Positions 8,812 to 16,762 of a stretch of 64,000 bases of DNA are shown piece by piece. This stretch comes from Paenibacillus fonticola DSM 21315. GTDB taxonomy: Bacteria; Bacillota; Bacilli; Paenibacillales; Paenibacillaceae. The notes beneath the pieces are model-generated. The model was given only the letters and a program-made list of their open reading frames with translations, had not been told where the DNA came from and ran no database searches. The stretch's first letter is position 1; each line of letters starts with the position of its first letter. Position numbers and translations under genes: made by a program. The stretch covers positions 28,492-92,491 of the forward strand of contig NZ_KB907273.1 in assembly GCF_000381905.1 (NCBI RefSeq), in the 5' to 3' direction.

Positions 8812-8984
8812 GCGATATACCCTTTATCCTTCAGAGCCTCATAAGCTGCGCTCTCCTGCTCTTCTTTGATTTGGTACTCCAGGGTTCCTTCGACGATTTT
8901 GGCGCAGCGACCGCCAAAGGGTTTGAGAGATTCTTTGATTTCCTTCAAATCGACCGTTTCTCGTAATGCATAACTAACTTTCAT
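8808..8984 (-). CDS. Small protein of unknown function, 58 aa
   Basis: Starts MKVSYALRETVDLKEIKESL and ends ALKDKGYIA. It is charged, probably alpha/beta, with no membrane segment. AGGAGG nine bases before the ATG at 8984 strongly supports translation; a TTG two codons earlier is too close to the SD. I do not recognise the family. Its stop codon falls in the last unit of the octamer array, so its 3' UTR would be the array itself, ending at the hairpin at 8593-8628. Confidence 0.65.
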   Translation of the reverse strand: MKVSYALRETVDLKEIKESLKPFGGRCAKIVEGTLEYQIKEEQESAAYEALKDKGYIA

Positions 8985-9034
8985 GCGCAATCCACCTCCT
9001 ATAGAAGGGATAACAAAATAGGAGGGGCTGCGCT

Positions 9035-9103
9035 ATGAGAAGGATCACACTAAGTTATTTTAAGTTGTTGATCGGAAAGGTTCAAGCGGATCTGCAGGAG
9101 TGA
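9035..9103 (+). CDS. Possible 22-aa peptide ORF
   Basis: AGGAGGGG lies eight bases before an ATG encoding MRRITLSYFKLLIGKVQADL and two more residues. The peptide is cationic with a hydrophobic centre and could form an amphipathic helix. It is divergent from the 58-codon gene, whose SD lies about 30 bases away. No homologue is recognised; the support is only the good SD and the reading frame. Confidence 0.3.
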   Translation: MRRITLSYFKLLIGKVQADLQE

Positions 9104-9340
9104 AGCCTAATATTTGCGAGTAAAAATACAGCTCCGCTTCAAGCGACTTTTTAATGTTTGCCGCAATGCGAAAACCATGCTGCCCATGGATAGTAGAAGG
9201 CCGCCACGGGAACTCCTCGCTGATTCAAGGACGCCACAATCCCTTCCGTTTGCTCCGGCGGGACGATGGGATCCTCGAGGTTGTAATCCAACACCTCTAC
9301 TACTCCTACTATTTTTTCCATTTTTTGATTGACGCATAGC

Positions 9341-9381
9341 AAAAAGCCTTCCAAACCCATATTCCATGGTCAGAAGGCTTT
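9341..9381 (-). terminator. Rho-independent terminator of splAB
   Basis: On the minus strand AAGCCTTC and GAAGGCTTTTT flank a loop of about 23 bases, starting six bases past the splB stop. Confidence 0.8.
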
Positions 9382-9387
9382 ACGATT

Positions 9388-10416
9388 CTAAGTGAAATAC
9401 TCCAGCTTGGCCTTAGGAAACCATTTCTCCATGTAGCCGTAAAGATGGCTTTTTAAATCTTCTTCCTCTTCCTTCGGGTAAATGTATTTCCCGATGCCAT
9501 ACTTGCCCCATTTGTATCTTCGCTTCTCCTCGTCCAATTCCAGCTTGGTCATCGGATAATTTTTCTCAATCACCCGCTTGGCTGGTTTGGTAAACCGATG
9601 CTGAATGAACTCAAACGTAATGTCCTCCCGCGCATCCTTCGGCAGTTCAGCATCCAGACGCTCAAACATATGATAGTAGCCTTCCTCCCACCCCTCATGC
9701 AAATAAATGGGGGCTACGATAAATCCCAAGGGATAACCGGCTCTCGCCACCTTGCCAGCCGCCTCGATCCGCTGCGCTAACGGCGAAGTCCCCGGTTCAA
9801 AATTTTTGATGACATAATCGGCATTCACGCTGAAACGAAAACGCGTTTTGCCATTATGCTTGGCGTCGAGCAGATGGTCCACGTGGTGAAATTTCGTCAC
9901 GAACCTCAGTTTTCCATATTCGGATTGACCGAAATGCTCAATGGCTCTTTTTAACGTATGCGTAAGGTGATCGATCCCTACAATATCCGAAGTACACGAG
10001 GCCTCGAACCGGGTCGGCTCGGGTGCCCGCTCCTCTATATATTTATCCGCTGCTTCCAATATGTCTTCCACGTTGACATACGTACGAATATAAGGCTTGC
10101 TCCCCATCGTCGTCTGCAAATAACAGTAGTGGCAATGCCCCATGCAGCCCGTCGCAAAAGGAATTGCATACTCGGCCGAAGGCTTGGACGTATCGAATTT
10201 CAGCGTTTTTCGAATGCCGACGACCAGCGTAGATTTCGCCACCCGGTATCTTTGAAAGTCGTTGTCTCCAGGCAGATTCCTGACTTGATTATGCGAAGTG
10301 GTGTAGCGGATCTCCAGATCCATTTTCGAAAATTTATCGTAAAGCTCTTGACCGAGCGGATATTCCAAGGCATCCGGTTCAAAATAGACCAGCTTCGGCG
10401 TAAATGGGCTAATCAT
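9388..10416 (-). CDS. splB: Spore photoproduct lyase
   Basis: A radical-SAM enzyme that reverts the spore photoproduct (5-thyminyl-5,6-dihydrothymine) to two thymines during germination. The [4Fe-4S] motif is CMGHCHYC with Cys91, Cys95 and Cys98. Cys141, the H-atom donor of the family, is present in EASCTSDIVGIDH at the same number as in Bacillus subtilis. The 342-residue length is normal. The start ATG overlaps the splA stop (ATGA), indicating coupling. A terminator follows directly. Expression is normally restricted to the forespore; I could not identify a convincing sigma-G promoter by eye. Confidence 0.97.
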   Translation of the reverse strand: MISPFTPKLVYFEPDALEYPLGQELYDKFSKMDLEIRYTTSHNQVRNLPGDNDFQRYRVAKSTLVVGIRKTLKFDTSKPSAEYAIPFATGCMGHCHYCYLQTTMGSKPYIRTYVNVEDILEAADKYIEERAPEPTRFEASCTSDIVGIDHLTHTLKRAIEHFGQSEYGKLRFVTKFHHVDHLLDAKHNGKTRFRFSVNADYVIKNFEPGTSPLAQRIEAAGKVARAGYPLGFIVAPIYLHEGWEEGYYHMFERLDAELPKDAREDITFEFIQHRFTKPAKRVIEKNYPMTKLELDEEKRRYKWGKYGIGKYIYPKEEEEDLKSHLYGYMEKWFPKAKLEYFT

Positions 10417-10676
10417 TCCAGGCTCCCCTCGGACGCTAGTCCGAAATAATGCTGGTAAGCCTGTTCCGCCTCTTCCTCTGTCGCATACACCGCTATTTCA
10501 TTCGACAGCGGATAATACGTTTCATAAAGAAACATGGCCAGTTCCTGTGGATTGTCCGGGTTGTTCACAACGGCCGCCTGCTGGATATGAGCTATATCCT
10601 GAGTATGCGGGTTGCGGTAAAAAACGTAGACAATATCTCCAGGTTTATAGGTACTGTTATTGTTATGTAATTCCAT
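10413..10676 (-). CDS. splA: Transcriptional regulator SplA
   Basis: An 87-residue protein with the SplA signature: YKPGDIVYVFYRNPHTQDI, IQQAAVVNNP and FLYETYYPLS. It precedes splB and overlaps it by 4 bases, as in Bacillus. SplA is a negative regulator of the splAB operon, reported as TRAP-like (established knowledge). I choose the ATG at 10676 with AAGGTGA upstream; an ATG 14 codons earlier has no SD. Confidence 0.93.
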   Translation of the reverse strand: MELHNNNSTYKPGDIVYVFYRNPHTQDIAHIQQAAVVNNPDNPQELAMFLYETYYPLSNEIAVYATEEEAEQAYQHYFGLASEGSLE

Positions 10677-10775
10677 GGGGTCACCTTCTCTGTGATATAA
10701 ATAGGTACAGTTCATCACAATTATTTCCTAAGGCGCCAAGATGTATGTTTCCTGTTTATGGAAATAAGTAAGTAC

Positions 10776-10807
10776 AAAAAAACCACTTGCTTTATAAGTG
10801 GTTTTTT
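10776..10807. terminator. Hairpin terminator between splA and the 104-aa gene
   Basis: AACCACTT/AAGTGGTT flanked by an A-run on the left and a T-run on the right, so it can work in both directions. It ends four bases before the stop of the minus-strand gene at 10812. Confidence 0.75.
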
Positions 10808-10811
10808 CCGG

Positions 10812-11126
10812 TTATTCCATCACTTCTATTTTAAATACGTTGTCCAATTTACCGTCTTTATCGAGCCTCTTCCTCAAAGGGACCTTAATGTCTTTCCCTA
10901 GTTCTTTAAAGAAAATATTTACGTCGCAGTTAACTTTAGACAAAGATACTCTTAGAACACCTTCATCACTAATATTCTGATTAGCTTCAACTGGAACCTT
11001 AGTCTCGATGGCAAATTGTTTCGTTAATGTTCTCATGTATCTTGAGAATATTTCAATCAGCTCGCCATTGTCGAAATTCTCAATAGCGGTTTGCCCTTTG
11101 TTCGTAAAAATCAACTTAACTTTCAC
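10812..11126 (-). CDS. Hypothetical protein, 104 aa
   Basis: Soluble, basic and beta-rich in appearance, with no signal or membrane segment; starts MKVKLIFTNKGQTAIENF and ends FKIEVME. The start codon is GTG, about 12 bases after GGGGA. I do not recognise the family. The base composition is more AT-rich than its neighbours, which may suggest a recently gained gene. It has its own terminator at 10776-10807. Confidence 0.65.
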   Translation of the reverse strand: MKVKLIFTNKGQTAIENFDNGELIEIFSRYMRTLTKQFAIETKVPVEANQNISDEGVLRVSLSKVNCDVNIFFKELGKDIKVPLRKRLDKDGKLDNVFKIEVME

Positions 11127-11194
11127 TCAAACATTCCCCATTTCTTATGAAGTTTAAAGAAAGGTTAGAGATAAGTTCGCTCCGCCCCTAAGAA

Positions 11195-11228
11195 GAAAAG
11201 CTGCTCCTTTATATACAGGAGCAGCCTT
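11195..11228 (-). terminator. Rho-independent terminator of csp
   Basis: GGCTGCTCCT/AGGAGCAGCTTTTC on the minus strand, about 10 bases after the csp stop. Confidence 0.85.
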
Positions 11229-11236
11229 GTCTTGGA

Positions 11237-11440
11237 TTAATAAATTTTCGTTACGTTCTCGGCTTGCGGTCCGCGATTGCCTTGCGTCACGTTGAACTGA
11301 ACGCGTTGACCCTCGTCCAAAGTTTTGAAGCCTTCGCCTTCGATCGCGCTGAAATGAACGAATACGTCATTTCCGTCCTCGATTTCGATAAAGCCAAAGC
11401 CTTTCTCTGCGTTAAACCATTTAACTGTACCTGTTTGCAT
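11237..11440 (-). CDS. csp: Cold-shock protein, CspA family
   Basis: A 67-residue OB-fold RNA chaperone. Both nucleic-acid motifs are intact: RNP1 KGFGFIE and RNP2 VFVHFS, plus the W-F pair in TVKWFNAEKG. It binds single-stranded RNA and prevents secondary structure at low temperature. The ATG follows TGGAGG with a normal gap. The leader of more than 100 bases upstream contains a terminator-like hairpin at 11485-11549, suggesting control after initiation. The specific paralogue (CspB/C/D) cannot be told from sequence alone. Confidence 0.95.
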   Translation of the reverse strand: MQTGTVKWFNAEKGFGFIEIEDGNDVFVHFSAIEGEGFKTLDEGQRVQFNVTQGNRGPQAENVTKIY

Positions 11441-11484
11441 GTGATTACCTCCAAATATTATTTAACATGATCCTTTTCCTACAA

Positions 11485-11549
11485 ACAAAAAAATTCACAC
11501 ATTGAGAAAAGTTCCATCATAAAATGAGACTCTGTTCAACATGTGAATT
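11485..11549 (-). promoter_or_regulatory. Attenuator-like hairpin in the csp leader
   Basis: On the minus strand AATTCACATGTTG (11549-11537) pairs over 13 positions (two G-U) with CAATGTGTGAATT (11504-11492), directly followed by TTTTTTTG. It sits 45-109 bases before the csp ATG and has the form of an intrinsic terminator with a 32-base loop. Confidence 0.6.
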
Positions 11550-11633
11550 CGTTTCAATTTCGATAAATTTAATCATAGCACAGAGAACTCAAAAAGGCAA
11601 GGCTCCCTCATCCAAGCCTAGCAAAATGAAAGA

Positions 11634-11663
11634 AGGTGCCCAAATTAAAATCTCTGGACACCT
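11634..11663 (-). terminator. Weak terminator after the LPMO gene
   Basis: AGGTGTCC/GGGCACCT on the minus strand, then TCTTTCATTTT. It is about 100 bases past the LPMO stop. Confidence 0.5.
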
Positions 11664-11695
11664 CCTCTGTCCGTCAGCACAATTGCTTAACTATG

Positions 11696-11743
11696 ACTCA
11701 TGCTACTATTGCTTATGCTGTTACTCATGCTACTATTGCTTAT
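11696..11743. repeat. 21-bp direct repeat, two copies
   Basis: ACTCATGCTACTATTGCTTA plus T occurs at 11696-11716 and again at 11723-11743, 27 bp apart, in the 3' flank of the LPMO gene. Confidence 0.85.
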
Positions 11744-11765
11744 ACATCACTCACTGTATAGCGTC

Positions 11766-12599
11766 TTACTGTGGCGGTGCATCGCCGATCAGCTTCCACG
11801 GCCCCCACTGCCCCGTAGTACCAGGCTCCTGATTTTGTGTCCACCATAGCGCTTCCCAGAACTGTCCGTTATGAATGACGATATCACCTGTATTGTAGAT
11901 ACGGATTGGATTCCAGACCAGGTATTCGCCGAAACGGTTAGGATCACCCGGGAAGCCTGGCGCTGGATTCGTTGGCGCTGACGGATTAATGCTCAAATTA
12001 GCATCAATTACTTGATAGAAAGCGTTCGGTGTATCCGCGATATCCCAGACAGCTACAATGACGTAATAGCCATCGCGATCATTCGGAATGAAACAATCGT
12101 GGTAGACATCATCAGGTGGGATAGCTCCATCATCAATATATCTGCAGAACAATTCCAGATCCGCCCGCTTAAGCGGTGTATTCGGGTCCCAGCCTTTTTT
12201 GGTAATATAATAATCCCAAGTATTTGTACTGTGATTAGCGACGATTTTCCAGTGGAACGTATGCTCTCCGCCTGTCAAATTTACTTTGTTCCAGCGTGTA
12301 GATGTCTGCTCATCGAGTTCCAGAAATATTCCGGCGCTAGCGATATTTCCGTCAGGGACACCGAATTCAGGAAAATCTCCCCGCCCCTCCACACTGAAAG
12401 GCTCATAGATGACTCTGCCACAGTTGACGTTTTCCCCTCTCGCGCACAAATCGGCACGACTGTCGATCACATGTCCATGTGCGGAAGCGCTATCAGCAAA
12501 TATCACAGAACATGCCAGCATAACGAGCATCGTACCCACGGCTACCAGAAACATTTTTAATTTCGAATAATTACGATCCGCCATAACCTGAGCTGTCAT
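11766..12599 (-). CDS. Chitin-active lytic polysaccharide monooxygenase (AA10) with CBM5/12
   Basis: A secreted copper enzyme that oxidatively cleaves crystalline chitin (or cellulose). The signal peptide ends ADSASA, cleaving before His41, so the mature protein begins HGHV with the N-terminal His of the copper brace. His123 in ANHSTNTWDYY is the second brace ligand, and FYQVIDANL carries the axial aromatic residue. A Pro-rich linker (about 218-228) leads to an aromatic C-terminal CBM5/12-like module (YNTGDIVIHNGQFWEALWW). The ATG at 12599 has AAAGGAGGA seven bases upstream. It is monocistronic. Chitin is the likelier substrate because of the CBM; this is inferred. Confidence 0.93.
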   Translation of the reverse strand: MTAQVMADRNYSKLKMFLVAVGTMLVMLACSVIFADSASAHGHVIDSRADLCARGENVNCGRVIYEPFSVEGRGDFPEFGVPDGNIASAGIFLELDEQTSTRWNKVNLTGGEHTFHWKIVANHSTNTWDYYITKKGWDPNTPLKRADLELFCRYIDDGAIPPDDVYHDCFIPNDRDGYYVIVAVWDIADTPNAFYQVIDANLSINPSAPTNPAPGFPGDPNRFGEYLVWNPIRIYNTGDIVIHNGQFWEALWWTQNQEPGTTGQWGPWKLIGDAPPQ

Positions 12600-13130
12600 T
12601 TCATCATCCTCCTTTTTTTGTACAGGATCAGATTGTTTAACGACCAACTCGCTTTCTTACTACTTGTAAAATCACCCACTATAGTAAATCATTGCTAGTT
12701 GGCACACTTAAATCAGGACACAGGTCACCCCTTTCTTCTTGTTTTTATGATCAAATCCTGAAGAGAAGTCTAATTTCCCAGCGCTGCGCCGCATCGTTTC
12801 ATCTTGAAAAAAACACGGCCTATTCAGGAATTGATGGCAGGGAAAGGAATAAGAATCACTGGTAATTATAGTGAAATGGAGCGGAGACGGATAGGAGAAT
12901 TATTTAGATGTTAAACAATGGAGTTTTGTTATATATTATATCAAAAACCTATATTTGTCAATTTTGTGAACTAAATTTTTACTTTTATTCACTCATCTAA
13001 TAGTTTGGACAGGTTACCTTATTGAGTTTCAGCAGATTTAATACTAGGTTTATCATTTTCTGATATTCTACTTGCAACAATATATTTATTTGAACTGAAA
13101 TAAAAGAACATCACAGGGAGGAGCAATTTT
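12600..13130. other. Intergenic region between divergent genes, no gene seen
   Basis: AT-rich sequence of 531 bases holding the upstream regions of the LPMO gene (minus) and the 227-aa gene (plus). TTACTATAGTGG on the minus strand near 12680 may be a -10 element, without a good -35. I see no RNA gene or longer repeat. Confidence 0.5.
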
Positions 13131-13814
13131 ATGCTAAAACAAAGTGAATGGCGGGGGCTCGCGCTGCACCACATCCCGCAAATGCTCATCGACGAGAACG
13201 AACCCTTTCGTCCCGTGCGGGTCGGCGTGTCCATACTGACGGAGACTGGACCTTCCCCCTCGTTCAAACGGGAGCTTGAAGTGGACGGGCAGCGAATCGG
13301 CTTGGTAATAGAATATGCAGTATATTGGGATTACGATATTCAGCATCTTTACGATTTGGAGCATATGTGGATTTACCTGTCGCCGGAAGGCGATGTGGTT
13401 GACTGCGAAGCAAGCTTCCACGGACGATACTTGAAGGGAATCGCACCTGGAAAAACTAATGTCGATCCGGACGGACGCATCAGCCTGTTTGTTCAGCCCG
13501 GCAAACACGCCTACTCCCCGCTGCGCGAGCTATTTGATCTGTTACCTGACCTGCATGCGGTAACCGGACCTCTGGCCGGTAAGGACGGTGTACTGGAACC
13601 CAAAATGCTGCAAGGCACCTTCAAAACTTCGCCGGATGCCGACGAGCTCGCTGTGGAACACCTGCGCACGTTCCGCTTCGACATCACCGGAACTTATATT
13701 CCTTTAGAATGGGAGGCGGACATGCTCGTCACCTGGGATGAACTCAAGGCGGAAATTCCTGTCCGCATGAACCAGCTTCTGAACAGCTTGCGCAGGCAGC
13801 GAGCGATCCGTTAA
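13131..13814 (+). CDS. Hypothetical protein, 227 aa
   Basis: A soluble protein without signal peptide. It contains an aromatic and acidic stretch, EYAVYWDYDIQHLYDLEHMW, resembling the 'HLYDLEH' segment of Vps62/NPP1-related domains; the similarity is from memory and weak. A conserved-looking EASFHGRYLKG follows. GGGAGGAG precedes the ATG. It stands alone, ending before a strong bidirectional terminator. Function unknown. Confidence 0.75.
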   Translation: MLKQSEWRGLALHHIPQMLIDENEPFRPVRVGVSILTETGPSPSFKRELEVDGQRIGLVIEYAVYWDYDIQHLYDLEHMWIYLSPEGDVVDCEASFHGRYLKGIAPGKTNVDPDGRISLFVQPGKHAYSPLRELFDLLPDLHAVTGPLAGKDGVLEPKMLQGTFKTSPDADELAVEHLRTFRFDITGTYIPLEWEADMLVTWDELKAEIPVRMNQLLNSLRRQRAIR

Positions 13815-13849
13815 AGCCAGCCAGCACTTTTATCTAATTAGGAGGATAT

Positions 13850-13888
13850 AAACCTCCCAGGCAGCGGTCATTACCGCTTGGGAGGTTT
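13850..13888. terminator. Bidirectional terminator
   Basis: AAACCTCCCAGGCAGCGGT pairs with ACCGCTTGGGAGGTTT. It lies between the convergent 227-aa gene and the HAD gene that ends the ABC importer operon. Confidence 0.85.
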
Positions 13889-13962
13889 ACGATTGGAGTG
13901 TCTCAGTTGTGGCAGTTTCGCTGAAACGATATGATTTGTTATAAGGATTGCGAACGTAAACT

Positions 13963-14535
13963 CTAAGTATGGATATAGCCGTATCGTTCCTCAGCCTGGC
14001 TATTCAGCCGCTCCACCAGTTCCAGCAGCTCGAGCGGCTCGTAAATGACATAATCCGGACGCTCGCTATCGTCGGCGGGCGTGTGCGGATAGCGGGGCGT
14101 CCAAGCGATAAACACCGACGTTATGCCAAGGGCGTTGGCGCCTTTCACATCCCGGCTCAAATTGTTGCCCACCATCACAATTCGTCCATAATCCTCTTCG
14201 GACAAATCGAGCGCACCGACGGCCGCTTTGAACATGCGGCGATCCGGCTTGTATACTTTAATCGTCTCCGAATAGATCATCGTATCGAAATAGTCATAGA
14301 TTCCGTTTTGCGTCAAAATATTTTTAAAAGATTGGGCCAGCCCGTCCGCCACCAGCGCCAGCGTATAGCCGTTTTCAGCGAGCGTCTTTACCATCTCCCC
14401 GGCGCCTGGAATCAGCTCAGCCCGGAGTACAAGGCCGGTCTCGTCCTTAACTTCACTTCCTTCGTCAATCAGCGTATCGCCGCAATCCAGAAACACGATT
14501 AACTTCTTTTTCGCCTTCTCCTGTTCCAGCTTCAT
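13963..14535 (-). CDS. HAD-superfamily hydrolase, 190 aa
   Basis: Rossmann-type HAD phosphatase fold. Motif I is FLDCGDTLID, a variant in which the usual second Asp (position +2) is Gly and Asp sits at +3. Motif II is the hydrophobic strand ending in VADG, motif III Lys is in VYKPDRRMF, and motif IV is MVGNNLSRDVKGA. The changed motif I makes phosphomonoesterase activity uncertain. It lies 36 bases after the second importer ATPase and before the common terminator, so it is likely the last gene of that operon and may act on a phosphorylated breakdown product of the imported substrate (inference). Confidence 0.85.
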   Translation of the reverse strand: MKLEQEKAKKKLIVFLDCGDTLIDEGSEVKDETGLVLRAELIPGAGEMVKTLAENGYTLALVADGLAQSFKNILTQNGIYDYFDTMIYSETIKVYKPDRRMFKAAVGALDLSEEDYGRIVMVGNNLSRDVKGANALGITSVFIAWTPRYPHTPADDSERPDYVIYEPLELLELVERLNSQAEERYGYIHT

Positions 14536-14571
14536 CTTGTTCCTCTCTCCTGTCCTATCGAGTTCTATAGC

Positions 14572-15594
14572 TTAGCCTATTGCTGTATGTCCACTAACCC
14601 CATGCTGTACACCTTCCAGTTCAAGCTCCTCAGCGTAATGACAGGCCGCCAATCGGCCCGCCACAGTCTCGCGCAGCTCCGGCGCTTCCACACTACAGCG
14701 CTCGGTCCTGAACCTGCAGCGCGGATGAAACGGGCAGCCTGCGGGAGGACTTGCCGGATTCGGTACTTCTCCCTCCAAAAGTATGCGTTCCCGCTTGCCT
14801 GAAGGATCGGGGACCGGTACAGAGGACAGCAGCGATTCCGTATAGGGATGCAGCGGCCGTGCGAACAATTCCCCCTTGGGCGCCAGTTCCACGATCCGGC
14901 CCAAATACATGACCGCCACACGGTCCGACAAATGCTCAACGACAGATAAATCATGAGAAATGAAAATATACGTCATTTGCAATTGCTCTTGCAAATCTTT
15001 TAGCAAATTAATGATTTGAGCCTGAATGGAGACATCCAGCGCCGATACCGCTTCATCGCAAATAACCAGCTTTGGCTCTGTAACGAGCGCGCGGGCGATG
15101 CCGATTCGCTGCCGCTGTCCTCCGGAGAACGCATGCGGATACCGGCGCAAATACTGCGGATTTAGGCCCGTCTTTTCGGCGATCGTCCTCACCCGCTCCT
15201 CCAGTTCCCGCCTTGTCAGCTTAAAGTTGGCCCGCAGCGGTTCGCCGATAATGTCAAAGACGGTCATTCGGGGATTCAGCGAGGAATAAGGGTCCTGGAA
15301 TATGAGCTGGATGTCCTTGCGCAGCCGCCGGAACGAAGCTCGATCCGCGGTGAGAAAATCGGCGGCAGCACCGTCCTCCGGCGTATACAATACCCGGCCG
15401 GAGCTGGCCTCAAGCCCCCGGGCAATGCAGCGCCCGAGTGTCGTTTTGCCGCAGCCGGATTCGCCGACAATGCTGAATACTTCGCCGCGCATCACTTCAA
15501 ACGACACATCTGCCACCGCGCGGATAGGCGAGGTTTTGTGCTCACCAGCATATTGCTTCGTCAAATTCTCCACTTTCAGTAGCACGTCAGCCAT
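14572..15594 (-). CDS. Family 5 ABC importer ATPase, OppF/AppF-like
   Basis: Second nucleotide-binding subunit of the importer. Walker A GESGCGKTTLG, Q-loop FQDPYSSLNPRMTV, signature SGGQRQRIG, Walker B LVICDEAVSALD and switch HDLS are intact. The C-terminal oligopeptide/dipeptide extension carries PAGCPFHPRCRFRTERC, whose cysteines can bind an iron-sulfur cluster in OppF/DppF homologues. The ATG at 15594 follows AGGAGG and overlaps the stop of the OppD-like gene by 8 bases. Confidence 0.9.
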   Translation of the reverse strand: MADVLLKVENLTKQYAGEHKTSPIRAVADVSFEVMRGEVFSIVGESGCGKTTLGRCIARGLEASSGRVLYTPEDGAAADFLTADRASFRRLRKDIQLIFQDPYSSLNPRMTVFDIIGEPLRANFKLTRRELEERVRTIAEKTGLNPQYLRRYPHAFSGGQRQRIGIARALVTEPKLVICDEAVSALDVSIQAQIINLLKDLQEQLQMTYIFISHDLSVVEHLSDRVAVMYLGRIVELAPKGELFARPLHPYTESLLSSVPVPDPSGKRERILLEGEVPNPASPPAGCPFHPRCRFRTERCSVEAPELRETVAGRLAACHYAEELELEGVQHGVSGHTAIG

Positions 15595-16762
15595 CAATGA
15601 CCTCCTCCTCCTTATCCTGTTTGTTCAAACCCTCGATACGGTGCTCCGCGCTCATCTCCCGCGGTTCGTCACCGCCGTACAGAAAGCAGCGAACCTGATG
15701 GCTGTTCGTTAGACTTGTTTCCGGCACGTCCCGCCGATTGCAAAGGCCCTCGATGCGCTCGGGACAACGGTCGTAAAATCCGCACATCGGCGGCAGACCA
15801 AGCGGCATAGGCACCGTGCCTTGAATCGAGGCTAGCCGCCCTTGCGTACTGCCGATTCGCGGGATGGAATGCAGCAGCCCCTTCGTATACGGATGCTTCG
15901 GTGCGCGGAACAGTTCATGCACCGTGGCCCGTTCCACGATCCGGCCTAGGTACATCACAGCGACCTCATCGGCTGTTTCAGCGACAACGCCAAGATCATG
16001 CGTGATGAACAGAATCGCCATGCCGATCTCCTGCTGCAGGTGCTTCATGAGCTCCAGCACCTGCGCCTGGATCGTAACGTCCAGCGCCGTCGTCGGCTCA
16101 TCAGCAATGAGCAGCGACGGTTGGCAGGACAGTGCCATGGCGATGACGACGCGCTGCCGCATGCCGCCCGAAAATTCATGCGGGTACTGGTTCAGGCGCC
16201 GCTTGGCATGGCCGATCCCGACGCGCTCCATCATATCAAGCGCAATTTGCCGCGCTTCGCGGCGATTGCGGGTGCGATGAAGGAGCACGTTCTCCATGAT
16301 CTGATCCCCGACCGTATGCAGCGGCGATAGCGCCGTCATCGGCTCCTGAAAGATCATGGATACCCGGCCGCCGCGCACTGCCCGCATCTCCCGACCGGAC
16401 GGCCGAAGCTGCAGCAGATCGACCCTGCCGGGGTCGAGGGCGCGGCCAGCACCGTCTCCCTTGCTCCCGGGAGACAGCCAAATTTCGCCCTCCACCTCGG
16501 CATGCTTCGGCTGCAGCGCTAACAATGCCCGGCCAGTAACGCTCTTCCCGCAGCCGGATTCACCTACAAGCGCCAGCGTCCGCCCCCGGCCTATAGTCAA
16601 ATCGACGCCATTCACCGCCTGCAAGAGGCCGGCCTCCGTCCGGAAGCCGACGCGCAGCCCCTTCACCTCCAGCACCAGCGTCTCCTGCACCGGCGGTTCC
16701 GGCCGGCTCACTAAATCAGCCTGGCCTGCTACATCGACAGCGGCTTGCTGCGTCTTGTCCAT
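15587..16762 (-). CDS. Family 5 ABC importer ATPase, OppD/AppD-like
   Basis: 391 residues with Walker A GESGCGKSVTG, signature SGGMRQRVV, Walker B LLIADEPTTALD and His in THDLG. The C-terminal extension has MCGFYDRCPERIEGLC. The N-terminal ~25 residues before the ABC domain are poorly conserved. It overlaps the end of the permease gene by 34 bases, and its SD (AAGGGG) is inside that gene, so the subunits are probably translationally coupled. Confidence 0.9.
   Translation of the reverse strand: MDKTQQAAVDVAGQADLVSRPEPPVQETLVLEVKGLRVGFRTEAGLLQAVNGVDLTIGRGRTLALVGESGCGKSVTGRALLALQPKHAEVEGEIWLSPGSKGDGAGRALDPGRVDLLQLRPSGREMRAVRGGRVSMIFQEPMTALSPLHTVGDQIMENVLLHRTRNRREARQIALDMMERVGIGHAKRRLNQYPHEFSGGMRQRVVIAMALSCQPSLLIADEPTTALDVTIQAQVLELMKHLQQEIGMAILFITHDLGVVAETADEVAVMYLGRIVERATVHELFRAPKHPYTKGLLHSIPRIGSTQGRLASIQGTVPMPLGLPPMCGFYDRCPERIEGLCNRRDVPETSLTNSHQVRCFLYGGDEPREMSAEHRIEGLNKQDKEEEVIDG

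Noticed and set aside
9151..9321. Minus-strand ORF of about 56 codons downstream of splB
   Set aside because: No SD at any possible start, and the longer form begins inside the splB terminator.
11524..11832. Plus-strand ORF of 102 codons
   Set aside because: Cys/Tyr-rich translation of the 21-bp repeat and of the antisense of the LPMO end and csp leader; no SD.
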